From Jannaschia maritima (GTDB lineage: Bacteria; Pseudomonadota; Alphaproteobacteria; Rhodobacterales; Rhodobacteraceae): a stretch of 64,000 nt of DNA. Position numbers and translations under genes: made by a program. The stretch covers positions 124,001-188,000 of the forward strand of contig NZ_JARGZA010000002.1 of assembly GCF_030973515.1 (NCBI RefSeq), in the 5' to 3' direction. Numbering within the stretch: the first letter of the stretch is position 1; each line of letters starts with the position of its first letter. The notes beneath the pieces were generated by a model. That model did no database searches. It had not been told where the DNA came from and saw only the letters and a program-made list of their open reading frames with translations. This document shows, one piece after another, positions 28,459 through 38,149 of the stretch.

Positions 28459-28568
28459 TTGCGGGCCGGCGGGGGCGGCTCCGTCGCGGCGAAACGGCGC
28501 CCCCGCGCCCCTTGCCGCGCGGAACGGGATGTTGCATTGCCGCCCGGGATCCACGGAAGGACGGATAC

Positions 28569-29555
28569 ATGGCCGACGGAAGCATGGCACCGGATGCGCA
28601 ACCGAACCACGACATCGCCGTGCGCGATGCCTTCGGGATCGACAGCGACATGGTCGTCAAGGGCTTCGCCGAGCCGGCGGAACGCACGCCCGCCATCGAC
28701 CCCACCTACCGCTTCGACCCAGACACGACGCTCGCGATCCTGGCGGGGTTCGGCTGGAACCGTCGCGTCATGATCCAAGGCTATCACGGCACCGGCAAGT
28801 CTACCCATATCGAGCAGGTCGCCGCGCGCCTGAACTGGCCATGCGTCCGGGTGAACCTCGACAGCCACATCAGCCGGATCGACCTGATCGGCAAGGACGC
28901 GATCAAGCTGAAGGACGGCGTCCAGGTCACCGAGTTCCACGAGGGGATCCTGCCCTGGGCGCTGCGCAACCCCGTGGCCATCGTCTTCGACGAATACGAC
29001 GCCGGACGCGCCGACGTGATGTTCGTTATCCAACGGGTCCTGGAATACGACGGCAAGCTGACCCTGATGGATCAGAACGCGATCATCACGCCGCACCCGT
29101 CCTTCCGCCTGTTCGCGACGGCGAACACCGTCGGCCTGGGCGACACGACGGGTCTGTATCACGGCACGCAGCAGATCAACCAGGCGCAGATGGACCGCTG
29201 GTCCCTGGTCGCCACGCTCAACTACCTGCCGCACCAGGCGGAAGTCGACATCGTCCTGGCGAAGAACCCGGACTGGTCCGACGACGCGGGCCGCCGGACG
29301 GTGCAGCAGATGGTGACCGTCGCGGACCTGACGCGCACGGCGTTCATGGCGGGCGACCTGTCGACCGTGATGTCGCCTCGCACGGTGATCGCTTGGGCGC
29401 AGAACACCCGCATCTTCGGCGACGTCGGCTATGCCTTCCGCCTGACCTTCCTGAACAAGTGCGACGAGTTGGAGCGCGAAACGGTGGCCGAGTTCTATCA
29501 GCGCTGTTTCGATGAGGAGTTGCCGGAAAGCGCGGCCAGCGCGTCGCTGGGCTAG
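28569..29555 (+). CDS. cobS: aerobic cobaltochelatase subunit CobS
   Basis: A 328-residue AAA+ ATPase that, with CobT and CobN, inserts cobalt into hydrogenobyrinic acid diamide in aerobic B12 synthesis. Walker A is GYHGTGKST (residues 71-79), and Walker B lies in [14 protein letters not shown]. The ATG at 28569 gives the usual length. cobT lies downstream on the same strand, but an opposite-strand secreted-protein gene interrupts the pair. No cobN is in the window. Confidence 0.95.
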   Translation: MADGSMAPDAQPNHDIAVRDAFGIDSDMVVKGFAEPAERTPAIDPTYRFDPDTTLAILAGFGWNRRVMIQGYHGTGKSTHIEQVAARLNWPCVRVNLDSHISRIDLIGKDAIKLKDGVQVTEFHEGILPWALRNPVAIVFDEYDAGRADVMFVIQRVLEYDGKLTLMDQNAIITPHPSFRLFATANTVGLGDTTGLYHGTQQINQAQMDRWSLVATLNYLPHQAEVDIVLAKNPDWSDDAGRRTVQQMVTVADLTRTAFMAGDLSTVMSPRTVIAWAQNTRIFGDVGYAFRLTFLNKCDELERETVAEFYQRCFDEELPESAASASLG

Positions 29556-29575
29556 GCCCGGACGACGCGATGGGA

Positions 29576-29600
29576 AAGGGCGGCCCCAACGGCCGCCCTT
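29576..29600. terminator. terminator hairpin after cobS
   Basis: Perfect 10-bp arms AAGGGCGGCC (29576-29585) and GGCCGCCCTT (29591-29600) around a five-base loop lie between cobS and the convergent gene ending at 29608. It could act in both directions. Confidence 0.6.
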
Positions 29601-29607
29601 CGCATGA

Positions 29608-30621
29608 TCAGCGTGCGTTCATCTGGCGGATGAACTGCTCCGCCGACAGCCCCTGCGGCAGCAGGATCACCGTCGATCCGTCGGGGCGGCGCTGCATCGT
29701 GGCGCGCGGCTGCTGACGCTGGCCGTCCTGCAGGGCGCGCTGCTGCTGCGCCTGCGCGTTCGCCTGCTGGCGGAACTGATCGAACTGCCGGCGTTCGCCC
29801 ATCATCTGCCGGGCCGCGGCGGCGCGCATCTGGGTCATTCCGCTCACATAGCCCTGGCGGTATCCCTGCTCGAACATCTCGCGGGCGAACTCCTCCACGT
29901 CGAACTGGAAGCCCGACGAGGTGGTGATCGTCCCGTCGGATCCCGGCATCATCGCGTCTCCGCCCGTGCCGCCGATCGTGGCCATGTCCATCGCGCGGTC
30001 CGTGCCCTGCTCGAACTGCCGGTCATCGCCTGCGATTGTCGTGTCGGCCTGCAGGTCCGGTCCGTCGCCCAGGGGCGTGGTGCGGTCGTCGTCCGACGTG
30101 GCGGAGGCGTTCGCCGTGCCGGAAGCATCGGGGACGATGCGGGCGGCGTCGCGGTCGTCGTCCAGGGTGGCGGCCTGCGCCTCCTGTGCCCGGTGGACCG
30201 TGGTGGCGTCGTTCGTGGATCCCGCCTGCAACGTCGCGGCATCGTCCGCGCGCAGCTCGGTCGCGACCCCGTCCCCCAGCGCGCTCGCATCCGCATCGGC
30301 GCGCTGCGCCGCGTCGGGCGTGACGACCTTCGGGCCGCTGACGCCGTCCGCGCCGACCTGCGCCTGCGCGTCGCGCACCGGATCATCGGACTCCGCGATC
30401 GCGGCGGCGGTGCGCGCAGGCAGGCCGTCCGATCCGTCGGCATGGCTGTCGAACGTGACCGCGCCGCGACCGTCCGTCTGGATGATGCGGACGTTCGGGC
30501 GGCTGACGTCGCCCCAGGTCCCTTCGTTCGACTGCAACCCGGTCCCCGCATTCTGCGCGAAGGCCGGGGCGGCGAAGGTCAGCGCGGTGGCGGACAGCAA
30601 GGTGGCGATACGTGTCATCAT
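29608..30621 (-). CDS. secreted acidic low-complexity protein, unknown function
   Basis: A 337-residue protein that I do not recognise. A signal peptide (MMTRIATLLSATALTFAAPAFAQ) is followed by about 200 residues very rich in Asp, Ala, Thr and Gly without obvious fold. The C-terminus (about residues 235-337) is different: it has a probable helix (FDVEEFAREMFEQGYRQGY) and Gln/Arg-rich stretches. The composition suggests an extended periplasmic or extracellular protein. Two adjacent ATGs (30621 and 30618) follow GGGAGAGG. It sits opposite-strand between cobS and cobT, so it separates two genes that normally work in one complex. Confidence 0.7.
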   Translation of the reverse strand: MMTRIATLLSATALTFAAPAFAQNAGTGLQSNEGTWGDVSRPNVRIIQTDGRGAVTFDSHADGSDGLPARTAAAIAESDDPVRDAQAQVGADGVSGPKVVTPDAAQRADADASALGDGVATELRADDAATLQAGSTNDATTVHRAQEAQAATLDDDRDAARIVPDASGTANASATSDDDRTTPLGDGPDLQADTTIAGDDRQFEQGTDRAMDMATIGGTGGDAMMPGSDGTITTSSGFQFDVEEFAREMFEQGYRQGYVSGMTQMRAAAARQMMGERRQFDQFRQQANAQAQQQRALQDGQRQQPRATMQRRPDGSTVILLPQGLSAEQFIRQMNAR

Positions 30622-30749
30622 GGTCGAACCTCTCCCGTGTTTCGGTCGGACATGCCGATACCCCTTGAACCCGGAGGATTCCCAAAGGGTTGCAATCCCC
30701 CTTTCGGCCCGCATTGCGCCCGCCCCCGGATCGCGTATGGGTGCGGGGC

Positions 30750-32621
30750 ATGAGCAAGCCGCCCGACAATCCGGCCGACCCGTTCAAGAAGGCCCTGGCC
30801 GAGGCCACGAAGGTCCTCGCCGACGACGCCGAACTCGGGGTCAGCTTCAGCGTCGACCCCCCGGGCCGGACGAACGACAGCGTGCGGCTGCCGCAGGTCA
30901 CGCGCCGCATGACCCGCGACGAGGTGCTGCTCGCCCGCGGCACGGCGGACGCCTTCGCCCTGCGCCATCGCCACCACGACAGCGGCGTCAACGCCCGCTA
31001 CCTGCCCCAGGGCAACATGGCGCGCGAGCTCTACGACGCGATGGAGACCGCGCGCTGCGAAGCCATGGGTGCCCGCGCCATGCCCGGCACGGCCGGCAAC
31101 ATCGACGCGAAGATCGGCGCCGATGCCACCCGCCGGGGATACGGCGAGATCACGGAGAAGGCGCAAGCCCCCCTGGCCGCCGCGGCCGGATACTGGATCC
31201 GCCAGCGCGCCACGGGCCGCCCCCTGCCCCAGGCGGCGCAGAACGTGCTCGACCTATGGTCCGACTTCATCGACGGCGCCACGGGCGACAAGGGCGCGTC
31301 CCTGGACGACATCCTGCACGACCAGCAGGCCTTCGCGCGGCTCGCGCGGCAACTCATCGACGACCTGGGATACGGCGACCAGTTGGGCGACGACCCCGAC
31401 CGCGACGACGACGACGCGCAGGACGAAGGCCAGCCGGAGGAGGAGGACGAAGAACCAGATTCCACGGGCGACGACGACGACCAGGAGGAGGCCGAAGCCT
31501 CTCCCGAATCCAGCCAGGAGGATCAGCAGGATCCGTCCCAGGCGGAAGTGTCGATGGACGACATGGCCGATCAGGAAGGCGCGGAGGAAGCGGACGTCCC
31601 GGACGCCGAACAGGCGACCGAGCTGCCGCCCCCCAACCCCGTCAGCGAGGCCGATCCCGACTACGAGGTGTTCGAGGATGCCCACGACGAGATCGTGGAC
31701 GCCGCCGACCTGGCCGAACCGGCGGAGCTGGAACGCCTGCGGGCATATCTCGACCAGCAGCTCGATCCCTTGAAGGGTGCCGTCAGCCGGTTGGCGAACC
31801 GGCTCCAGCGACGTCTCCAAGCGCAGCAGAACCGATCGTGGGAGTTCGACCTCGAGGAAGGGCTGCTCGACGCCGGACGCCTGGCGCGCGTGGTCGCCAA
31901 CCCGACCACGCCCCTGTCATTCAAGATGGAACGCGACACGGAGTTCCGGGACACCGTGGTCACACTTCTTCTCGATAATTCGGGCTCCATGCGGGGCCGT
32001 CCGATCAGCATCGCCGCGATCTGCGCCGACGTGCTGGCCCGCACGTTGGAGCGTTGCGGCGTCAAGGTCGAGATCCTGGGCTTTACCACCCGGGCGTGGA
32101 AGGGTGGACAGGCGCGCGAGGCCTGGCTGAAGGCCGGGCGCCCCGCCGCCCCCGGCCGGCTGAACGACCTGCGCCACATCATCTACAAGTCCGCGGACGC
32201 GCCATGGCGGCGCGTTCGTCCGAACCTCGGCCTGATGATGAAGGAAGGCCTCCTGAAGGAGAACATCGACGGCGAGGCGCTGGAATGGGCGCACCGCCGC
32301 ATGGTGAACCGGCCGGAAGCGCGCAAGATCCTGATGGTCATCTCCGACGGCGCGCCGGTGGACGACAGCACGCTGTCCGTGAACCCCGCGAACTATCTCG
32401 AAAAGCACCTCCGCGACGTCATCGCCATGGTGGAACGCCGCAAGGCGGTCGAGCTTCTCGCCATCGGCATCGGGCACGACGTCACGCGCTATTACGACCG
32501 TGCGGTGACGATCACCGACGTGGAACAGCTGGCGGGCGCCATGACGGAACAACTCGCGGCCCTCTTCGACAGCGATCCGCGCGCCCGCGCGCGCGTCATG
32601 GGGATGCGCCGCGCGTCCTGA
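30750..32621 (+). CDS. cobT: aerobic cobaltochelatase subunit CobT
   Basis: A 623-residue subunit of the CobNST cobalt chelatase. The N-terminal domain is followed by a very acidic linker (about residues 205-300, runs of Asp and Glu) and a C-terminal von Willebrand A domain with the metal-ion site DNSGSM (Asp409). This matches the known organisation of CobT and of the D subunit of magnesium chelatase. The ATG at 30750 is preferred over in-frame codons in the GC-rich leader. It is separated from cobS by the opposite-strand gene at 29608. Confidence 0.95.
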   Translation: MSKPPDNPADPFKKALAEATKVLADDAELGVSFSVDPPGRTNDSVRLPQVTRRMTRDEVLLARGTADAFALRHRHHDSGVNARYLPQGNMARELYDAMETARCEAMGARAMPGTAGNIDAKIGADATRRGYGEITEKAQAPLAAAAGYWIRQRATGRPLPQAAQNVLDLWSDFIDGATGDKGASLDDILHDQQAFARLARQLIDDLGYGDQLGDDPDRDDDDAQDEGQPEEEDEEPDSTGDDDDQEEAEASPESSQEDQQDPSQAEVSMDDMADQEGAEEADVPDAEQATELPPPNPVSEADPDYEVFEDAHDEIVDAADLAEPAELERLRAYLDQQLDPLKGAVSRLANRLQRRLQAQQNRSWEFDLEEGLLDAGRLARVVANPTTPLSFKMERDTEFRDTVVTLLLDNSGSMRGRPISIAAICADVLARTLERCGVKVEILGFTTRAWKGGQAREAWLKAGRPAAPGRLNDLRHIIYKSADAPWRRVRPNLGLMMKEGLLKENIDGEALEWAHRRMVNRPEARKILMVISDGAPVDDSTLSVNPANYLEKHLRDVIAMVERRKAVELLAIGIGHDVTRYYDRAVTITDVEQLAGAMTEQLAALFDSDPRARARVMGMRRAS

Positions 32622-32642
32622 GGGATCGGCCCACGCCCGGCC

Positions 32643-32681
32643 GTGATCGCCGGACGCGATCCCGGCACCTCCCGCAGCGGG
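32643..32681 (+). repeat. degenerate palindromic repeat, copy A
   Basis: This short sequence between cobT and the aminopeptidase gene aligns by eye with the left half of copy B at 39355, sharing GATCC-GG and ACCTCCCGC blocks with only a few differences. It looks like a decayed single arm of the same palindromic family (copies B, C and D). Confidence 0.45.
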
Positions 32682-32705
32682 CCGACCGACCGGAAAAGGA
32701 AGCCC

Positions 32706-34487
32706 ATGTTCCAGACCTTCGACACCCCCACCGATCCCGCCGCGTCGGCCGACCGCATCGCCGCCCTGCGCGGTTGGATGGCGGACCGCGACCTGGACGC
32801 CATCCTGATCCCCCGCGCCGACGCGCATCAGGGGGAGTACGTGGCCGCCCGGGACGAGCAACTGGCCTGGGCGACGGGGTTCACGGGTTCGGCGGGCTTC
32901 GCCGTGGTCATGGCCGAACGCGCGGCGCTGTTCACGGACGGGCGCTATACCCTGCAGGTCCGCCAGCAATCGGATGCGGCGATCTTCGAGTACGTCGACT
33001 GGCCCGCCACGTCGCTGACGGATTGGTTGAAGGACGCTCTGCCCCGGGGGCGCTTGGGCCTCGATCCCATGCTCCACACGATCGATCAGGTCGCGGCCCT
33101 GCGAAAGCTGAACGGGGTGGAGGTCGTGACGGACGGCAACGGCATCCCCGACATCTGGACCGACCGGCCCGACCGGCCCGCCGGAACCGCCACCGCCTGG
33201 CCCGTGGAACTGGCGGGCAAGGGGGACGAGACGAAGCGCGCCGAGATCGCCGGGGCGATCCGCGACGCCGGCGCCACGGCCGCGGTGCTGACCCTGCCCG
33301 ACGGCATCTGCTGGCTCCTGAACATCCGCGGAACGGACCTGCCCCGCTATCCGGTTGTGCAGTGCTTCGCCGTGATCCACGACGACGCCCGGGTCGACCT
33401 GTTCACCGACCCCGGGAAATTCGACGATCTGGGCCCCGACCCCGCCATCGCCCTGCACGACTGGGACGCCTTCCTCCCCGCGCTCTCCGCTTTGGACGGC
33501 CCCGTCCTGGTCGATCCCGCCACCGCGCCCCATGCCGTCGCGACCGCCTTGGGCGACACGGCCGTCATCCACGCCCCCGACCCCTGCGCCCTGCCCAAGG
33601 CGTGCAAGACCGACGCCGAACTGGACGCGACGCGCGAGGCGCATCTCCGCGACGGCGCGGCGATGGTGCGGTTCTTGCACTGGCTCGACACCGAACGGAC
33701 TCCCGACACGACCGAGATCGACGTCGTGCGCGCCCTGGAAGGGTTCCGCCGCGACACGAACGCCTTGCGCGACCTGTCCTTCGACACGATCTGCGGCAGC
33801 GGCCCGCACGGCGCGATCGTCCATTACCGCGTGACCGAGACGACGAACCGGACGTTGGACGCCGACACCGTGCTGCTGGTCGATTCGGGGGGACAGTACC
33901 TGGACGGCACCACCGACATCACCCGAACCGTTCCCCTGGGCGATCCGCCGCACGGCATCCGCCACGCCTTCACCCGCGTCTTGCAGGGCATGGTCGCGAT
34001 CAGCCGCGCACGCTTCCCCAAGGGGGTCGCGGGGTGCCACCTCGACGCCCTGGCCCGCGCGCCGCTTTGGGCGGAGCACCGCGACTACGACCACGGCACG
34101 GGTCACGGGGTCGGCGTCTATCTCGGCGTGCACGAAGGCCCGCAGCGCCTGTCGCGCGCGAGCACGGTGCCCCTGCGGCCCGGCATGATCGTGTCGAACG
34201 AGCCCGGATACTACCGCACGGACGAATACGGCATCCGGATCGAGAACCTCGTCGTCGTGCAGCCGATGGCTCCGCCGCCCGATGGGGACGCCCGCGACAT
34301 GATGGGGTTCGACACGCTGACCTACGTGCCCATCGACCGCCGCCTGATCGTGACGGCGCTGCTGTCGCGCGACGAACGCGACTGGATCGACGCATACCAC
34401 GCCCAGGTGCTTGACCGCGTCGGCCCGCGCGTGGACGGTGCCCCCCTGCGCTGGCTGCGCGCCATGTGCACGCCGCTGGACGACTGA
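32706..34487 (+). CDS. pepP: Xaa-Pro aminopeptidase (M24B)
   Basis: A 593-residue metallopeptidase that removes N-terminal residues before proline. The two N-terminal creatinase-like domains precede a pita-bread catalytic domain; metal ligands are visible in VDSGGQYLDGTTDITR (two Asp), HGTGHGVGVYLG (His), SNEPGYY (Glu) and IRIENLV (Glu). The length matches the long eukaryotic-type aminopeptidase P branch rather than short E. coli PepP, so the symbol is approximate. The ATG at 32706 is supported by AAAAGGAAG just upstream. Confidence 0.92.
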   Translation: MFQTFDTPTDPAASADRIAALRGWMADRDLDAILIPRADAHQGEYVAARDEQLAWATGFTGSAGFAVVMAERAALFTDGRYTLQVRQQSDAAIFEYVDWPATSLTDWLKDALPRGRLGLDPMLHTIDQVAALRKLNGVEVVTDGNGIPDIWTDRPDRPAGTATAWPVELAGKGDETKRAEIAGAIRDAGATAAVLTLPDGICWLLNIRGTDLPRYPVVQCFAVIHDDARVDLFTDPGKFDDLGPDPAIALHDWDAFLPALSALDGPVLVDPATAPHAVATALGDTAVIHAPDPCALPKACKTDAELDATREAHLRDGAAMVRFLHWLDTERTPDTTEIDVVRALEGFRRDTNALRDLSFDTICGSGPHGAIVHYRVTETTNRTLDADTVLLVDSGGQYLDGTTDITRTVPLGDPPHGIRHAFTRVLQGMVAISRARFPKGVAGCHLDALARAPLWAEHRDYDHGTGHGVGVYLGVHEGPQRLSRASTVPLRPGMIVSNEPGYYRTDEYGIRIENLVVVQPMAPPPDGDARDMMGFDTLTYVPIDRRLIVTALLSRDERDWIDAYHAQVLDRVGPRVDGAPLRWLRAMCTPLDD

Positions 34488-34516
34488 ACACGGGACACGG
34501 CACAGGGGGAAGCACC

Positions 34517-34858
34517 ATTGCCCATATCGAGATCACGGATGCGGGCGGCGTCTGGACGGTCCGCACGCCGGACGGCGTCCTGGTCGAAAGCCGGGCGGCC
34601 AAGATGCTGCACGAAGGATCGTACGCCCCGGTCGTGTACTTCCCGCCCGAGGACGTGGCCATGGCGCTGCTGGAACGCTCCGACAAGACCACCACCTGCC
34701 CCCACAAGGGTGTGGCCAGCTACTACGACTACGTCGGCCCGGCCCAGCGCATCGCGGACATCGCCTGGTCCTACGAGGCGCCGGACAAGGACGACGCTCA
34801 GCCCGTCGCGGGCCATCTGGCGTTCGACGGGGGCAAGGCCACGGTGGAGGAGCTGTAG
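34517..34858 (+). CDS. DUF427 family protein with probable ATT start
   Basis: A 113-residue protein of the DUF427 family (function unknown, single domain), with the conserved YAPVVYFPPEDVAMALL and TTTCPHKGVASYYDY segments. Family members normally begin close to the residues encoded here as AHIEIT. The only start-like codon at that point is ATT at 34517, and it has AGGGGGA correctly spaced six bases upstream. The TTG overlapping it is out of frame. An in-frame ATG at 34466 lies inside the end of the aminopeptidase gene and would add 17 unlike residues. I therefore infer ATT initiation or a base error. It is convergent with yqeY. Confidence 0.75.
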   Translation: MAHIEITDAGGVWTVRTPDGVLVESRAAKMLHEGSYAPVVYFPPEDVAMALLERSDKTTTCPHKGVASYYDYVGPAQRIADIAWSYEAPDKDDAQPVAGHLAFDGGKATVEEL

Positions 34859-34886
34859 CGCGGCCTCGCGGACTCGAGCGGGACAT

Positions 34887-34905
34887 CCCCGGGCCCGCCC
34901 CGGGG
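34887..34905. terminator. GC hairpin between DUF427 and yqeY
   Basis: CCCCGG (34887-34892) can pair with CCGGGG (34900-34905) in the convergent gap. It is short and lacks a T-run, so the call is weak. Confidence 0.3.
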
Positions 34906-34987
34906 GCCTCCCCTCACCGTCCGGATCATCAGACCCGACGCGGACAGTCCATCCCCCGCCCGCGCAGGGTGACGGCGCGCGGGCGCA

Positions 34988-35440
34988 TCACCCCAACCGC
35001 GACTTGATCGCCGATCCGGCCGCGCCGAAGTCCATCTGCCCCGCGTGCTTCGCCTTCAGGTGGCCCATGACACGGCCCATGTCGCGGATGGTCGTGGCGC
35101 CCGTTTCCGCGATGGCGGCGTCGATCGCGGCCTCCACCTCGGCCTCGGTCAGCTGCCGCGGAAGGAACTCCTCGACCACCGCGATCTCGGCGCGTTCCTT
35201 CTCGGCCAGCTCCAGCCGCCCGCCCTCCTCGTAGGCGCGGGCGCTCTCCTGCCGCTGCTTGACCATCTTCGACAGGATCGCCGTCGCCTCCGCATCGCCG
35301 ACCTCCCGGCCCTCCGCGCGCAGGGCGATGTCGCGATCCTTCAGCGCGGCGTTGATCAGCCGCAGCGTGCCCAGCCGCACGGCGTCCTTTTCGCGCATCG
35401 CGGCCTTCAGCGCCGCCTGCAACCGTTCCCGCAGGTCCAT
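34988..35440 (-). CDS. GatB/YqeY domain-containing protein
   Basis: A 150-residue protein of the YqeY family, related to the tail domain of GatB, the amidotransferase that converts Glu-tRNA-Gln to Gln-tRNA-Gln. The function of stand-alone YqeY is not settled, though a link to tRNA metabolism is assumed. The conserved LRERLQAALKAAMREKD and the C-terminal DFGAAGSAIKSRL are present. The ATG at 35440 is used; an in-frame GTG at 35449 adds three residues. It is divergent from carA, as I recall in other Rhodobacterales. Confidence 0.88.
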   Translation of the reverse strand: MDLRERLQAALKAAMREKDAVRLGTLRLINAALKDRDIALRAEGREVGDAEATAILSKMVKQRQESARAYEEGGRLELAEKERAEIAVVEEFLPRQLTEAEVEAAIDAAIAETGATTIRDMGRVMGHLKAKHAGQMDFGAAGSAIKSRLG

Positions 35441-35514
35441 CCGGTCCACCCCGTTCCCAAGTCAGGGGGCCACCTAATCCCAAGCGGGACGGGCTTCAAC
35501 GCCTCCCGCGCGCC

Positions 35515-35543
35515 TTGACGCCCCCGGCCCGTCCCGATACCGC
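35515..35543 (+). promoter_or_regulatory. putative carA promoter
   Basis: TTGACG (35515-35520) and TACCGC (35538-35543) with a 17-base spacer lie about 40 bases ahead of carA. The -35 element is good; the -10 is weak but GC-tolerant as is common in this group. Confidence 0.35.
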
Positions 35544-35582
35544 GACGCGGATTCCGTCACCACGACCTAGGGGAGCGCCGCG

Positions 35583-36728
35583 ATGCCGAAGCCCACCGCC
35601 TGCTTGGCCCTGGCCGACGGCACGCTGTTCCGCGGACACGGGTTCGGCGCGACCGGCACCGCCACGGCCGAGCTGTGCTTCAACACCGCGATGACCGGCT
35701 ACCAGGAGATCATGACCGACCCGTCCTATGCGGGCCAGATCGTGACCTTCACCTTCCCGCATATCGGCAACACCGGCATCAACGCCGACGACGACGAGAC
35801 GGCGGAACCGGTCGCCAGCGGGGTGGTCGTCAAGTGGGACCCGACCGAGCCGTCGAACTGGCGCGCCCAGGGGGACCTGGCCGACTGGCTGGCCCGGCGC
35901 GGGCGCATCGGCATCGGCGGGGTCGACACCCGGCGCCTGACCCGGGCGATCCGTCAGCAGGGCGCGCCGCACGTGGCGCTCTGCCACGACCCGTCGGGCG
36001 ACTTCGACATCGAAGGACTGGTGGCGCAGGCCCGCGCCTTCCCCGGCCTCCTGGGGCAGGACCTGGCGAAGGACGTGACGACGGCGCAATCCTATCGCTG
36101 GACGGAAACCAAATGGGCCTGGCCCGACGGGCACGGCACGCAGGACGCGCCGCGCCACAAGGTGGTGGCCATCGACTACGGCGCCAAGCGCAACATCCTG
36201 CGCAGCCTGGCCCATGTCGGCTGCGACGTCACCGTCCTGCCCGCGACCGCCACGGCGGAGGACGTGCTCGCGCTCGACCCCGACGGCCTGTTCCTGTCGA
36301 ACGGCCCCGGCGACCCCGCGGCCACGGGCGAATACGCCGTGCCCGCGATCCGGGACGTCGTGGACACGGGCCTGCCCACGTTCGGGATCTGCCTGGGCCA
36401 TCAGATGCTGGCCATGGCGCTGGGCGCCCGGACCGTGAAGATGAACCACGGCCACCACGGCGCGAACCACCCCGTGAAGCGGCGCCTGGACGGGCGGGTC
36501 GAGATCACGTCGATGAACCACGGCTTCACCGTGGACGTGCAGACCCTGCCCCCGGGCGTGGAGGAAACGCACGTATCGCTGTTCGACGGGTCGAACTGCG
36601 GCATCCGCCTATCGGGGCGCCCCGTCTTCAGCGTGCAGTACCACCCCGAAGCCAGCCCCGGGCCCCACGACAGCGCCTATCTGTTCGACGACTTCGTGGC
36701 CGCCATGGACGACGCGAAGAAGGCCTGA
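35583..36728 (+). CDS. carA: carbamoyl-phosphate synthase small subunit
   Basis: A 381-residue glutaminase subunit that supplies ammonia to CarB for carbamoyl phosphate, a precursor of arginine and pyrimidines. The C-terminal amidotransferase domain has the nucleophile in FGICLGHQML and the His/Glu pair in QYHPEASPGPHD. The N-terminal CarA-specific domain begins PKPTACLALADGTLFRGHGFG. carB is not in this window. GGGGAG precedes the ATG. Confidence 0.97.
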   Translation: MPKPTACLALADGTLFRGHGFGATGTATAELCFNTAMTGYQEIMTDPSYAGQIVTFTFPHIGNTGINADDDETAEPVASGVVVKWDPTEPSNWRAQGDLADWLARRGRIGIGGVDTRRLTRAIRQQGAPHVALCHDPSGDFDIEGLVAQARAFPGLLGQDLAKDVTTAQSYRWTETKWAWPDGHGTQDAPRHKVVAIDYGAKRNILRSLAHVGCDVTVLPATATAEDVLALDPDGLFLSNGPGDPAATGEYAVPAIRDVVDTGLPTFGICLGHQMLAMALGARTVKMNHGHHGANHPVKRRLDGRVEITSMNHGFTVDVQTLPPGVEETHVSLFDGSNCGIRLSGRPVFSVQYHPEASPGPHDSAYLFDDFVAAMDDAKKA

Positions 36729-36736
36729 AGGGTCGG

Positions 36737-37372
36737 TCAGCCGATTTCGGCCTCGCGGCGCAGGCGCACGGCGAAGGCGCGGCTCAGATGGTCGCGCATG
36801 GCCAGGGCGGCGGCGTCCTCGTCGCGGTCCCGGATCGCGGCGACGATGCGGTCGTGCTCCGCCAGGGCCGTCTCGCCCCGGCCCGGCACGGCCAGCGACG
36901 TGGTCGCCATCAGCGCCATCGACCGACGCACCATCTGCAACTGCCGCACCAGATGCCCGTTGCGCGACGCGCGGTGGATCTGCCCGTGGAACCGCCGGTT
37001 CGCGCGCGCCAGGGCGGCCGCGTCGCCCAGCAGCGCGCGGTCCTCGGCCACCATCTCCGACAGCACGGACACCTCCTCCGGGGCGGCGTGCCGGGCGGCC
37101 AGCTTCGCGGCCAGGGCCTCCAACTCGGCGCGCACGACGTAAAGCTCCGCCATCTCGTCGTGCGACAGCGACGCCACGATCAGCGACCGCCCATCGCGCA
37201 CCAGCAAGGCCTGCGTCTCCAGGCGTTGCAGGGCCTCCCGGATGGGGGTGCGCGACATCTGGAGCCGTTCGGCCAGCTCCGATTCGACCAGCCGGTCGCC
37301 GGGGCGGAACGCGCCGTGGTCGATCGCGTCCAGGATCCGGGCATAGGCGTCGCGCGGCGGGATCTGGTTCAT
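36737..37372 (-). CDS. GntR-family transcriptional regulator (FadR/FCD type)
   Basis: A 211-residue regulator. The N-terminal winged helix-turn-helix (LAERLQMSRTPIREALQRLETQ) is typical of GntR, and the C-terminal all-helical FCD domain (from about residue 80) usually binds a carboxylate ligand with a metal. Ligand and targets are unknown. It is convergent with carA with only eight bases between, and divergent from the HAD phosphatase gene at 37459, the likeliest regulated neighbour if any. Confidence 0.88.
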   Translation of the reverse strand: MNQIPPRDAYARILDAIDHGAFRPGDRLVESELAERLQMSRTPIREALQRLETQALLVRDGRSLIVASLSHDEMAELYVVRAELEALAAKLAARHAAPEEVSVLSEMVAEDRALLGDAAALARANRRFHGQIHRASRNGHLVRQLQMVRRSMALMATTSLAVPGRGETALAEHDRIVAAIRDRDEDAAALAMRDHLSRAFAVRLRREAEIG

Positions 37373-37458
37373 CGGGCCCCTCCCCCAGGGTCGTCGTCGC
37401 CGACGGCATACCGTCCCGCCCCCTTGCCGCGCAACCTCGCGGGGGCTAGCGCGCGGCC

Positions 37459-38106
37459 ATGCATCCCGACTTCGCCCACGTGACCACCTGGGTCTTCGAC
37501 CTGGACGAGACGCTGTACCCCGCCGGCAGCCCCCTCTTCCCCCAGATCGAGGAACGCATGACCGCCTGGATCACCAACTTCCTCGGCGTCGACGCGAGGG
37601 AGGCGGATCGCCTGCGCCGCGGGTGGTGGGAACGCCACGGGACCACGCTGGCGGGCCTGATGCGCGATCACGGCATCGACCCCGAACCGTTCGCCGAGGA
37701 CGTCCACGAAATCGACTTCGGCGTGCTCGACCCCGACCCCGCCCTGGCCGCCGCGCTGGCCGACCTACCGGGCCGGCGCGTGGTCTATACGAACGGCACG
37801 ATCCCCTATGCCCGCAACGTCCTCGCCGCCCGGGGCCTCGACGGCCTGTGGGACGCCGTCCACGGGGTCGAGACGGCGGACTGGCACCCCAAGCCCGACG
37901 CCGCCGCCTACGGCCGCGTGTTCCGCATCGACGGGCTCGACCCACGCCGCGCCGCCATGTTCGAGGACACGGCCCGCAACCTCCGCGTGCCCCATGCGAT
38001 GGGGCTGCGAACGGTCCACGTGTCGGCCCATCCGGACGCCGGAAGCCACGTCGATCATCACGCCCCGGACCTGACCGCCTTCCTGCGGGATATCGTGGGG
38101 ACCTGA
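37459..38106 (+). CDS. HAD-family pyrimidine 5'-nucleotidase
   Basis: A 215-residue haloacid dehalogenase-fold phosphatase. Motif I is VFDLDETLYP (nucleophile Asp), motif II VYTNGT, motif III the lysine in HPKPDAAAYGRV, and motif IV MFEDTARN. The sequence matches the 'pyrimidine 5'-nucleotidase' subgroup that dephosphorylates UMP/CMP-like nucleotides; exact specificity is inferred from the family. It sits next to carA (pyrimidine precursor synthesis), which is suggestive only. It is divergent from the gntR gene. Confidence 0.88.
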   Translation: MHPDFAHVTTWVFDLDETLYPAGSPLFPQIEERMTAWITNFLGVDAREADRLRRGWWERHGTTLAGLMRDHGIDPEPFAEDVHEIDFGVLDPDPALAAALADLPGRRVVYTNGTIPYARNVLAARGLDGLWDAVHGVETADWHPKPDAAAYGRVFRIDGLDPRRAAMFEDTARNLRVPHAMGLRTVHVSAHPDAGSHVDHHAPDLTAFLRDIVGT

Positions 38107-38149
38107 CGCCGCACTGGCCCCGCCCGCCCCGGCACCCTACCTGTTCCCC

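Noticed and set aside
31917-34400. An 827-codon open frame antisense to cobT and the aminopeptidase gene
   Set aside because: Composition is typical of a shadow frame (Val/Arg/Gly/His), and both sense genes have all their catalytic motifs.
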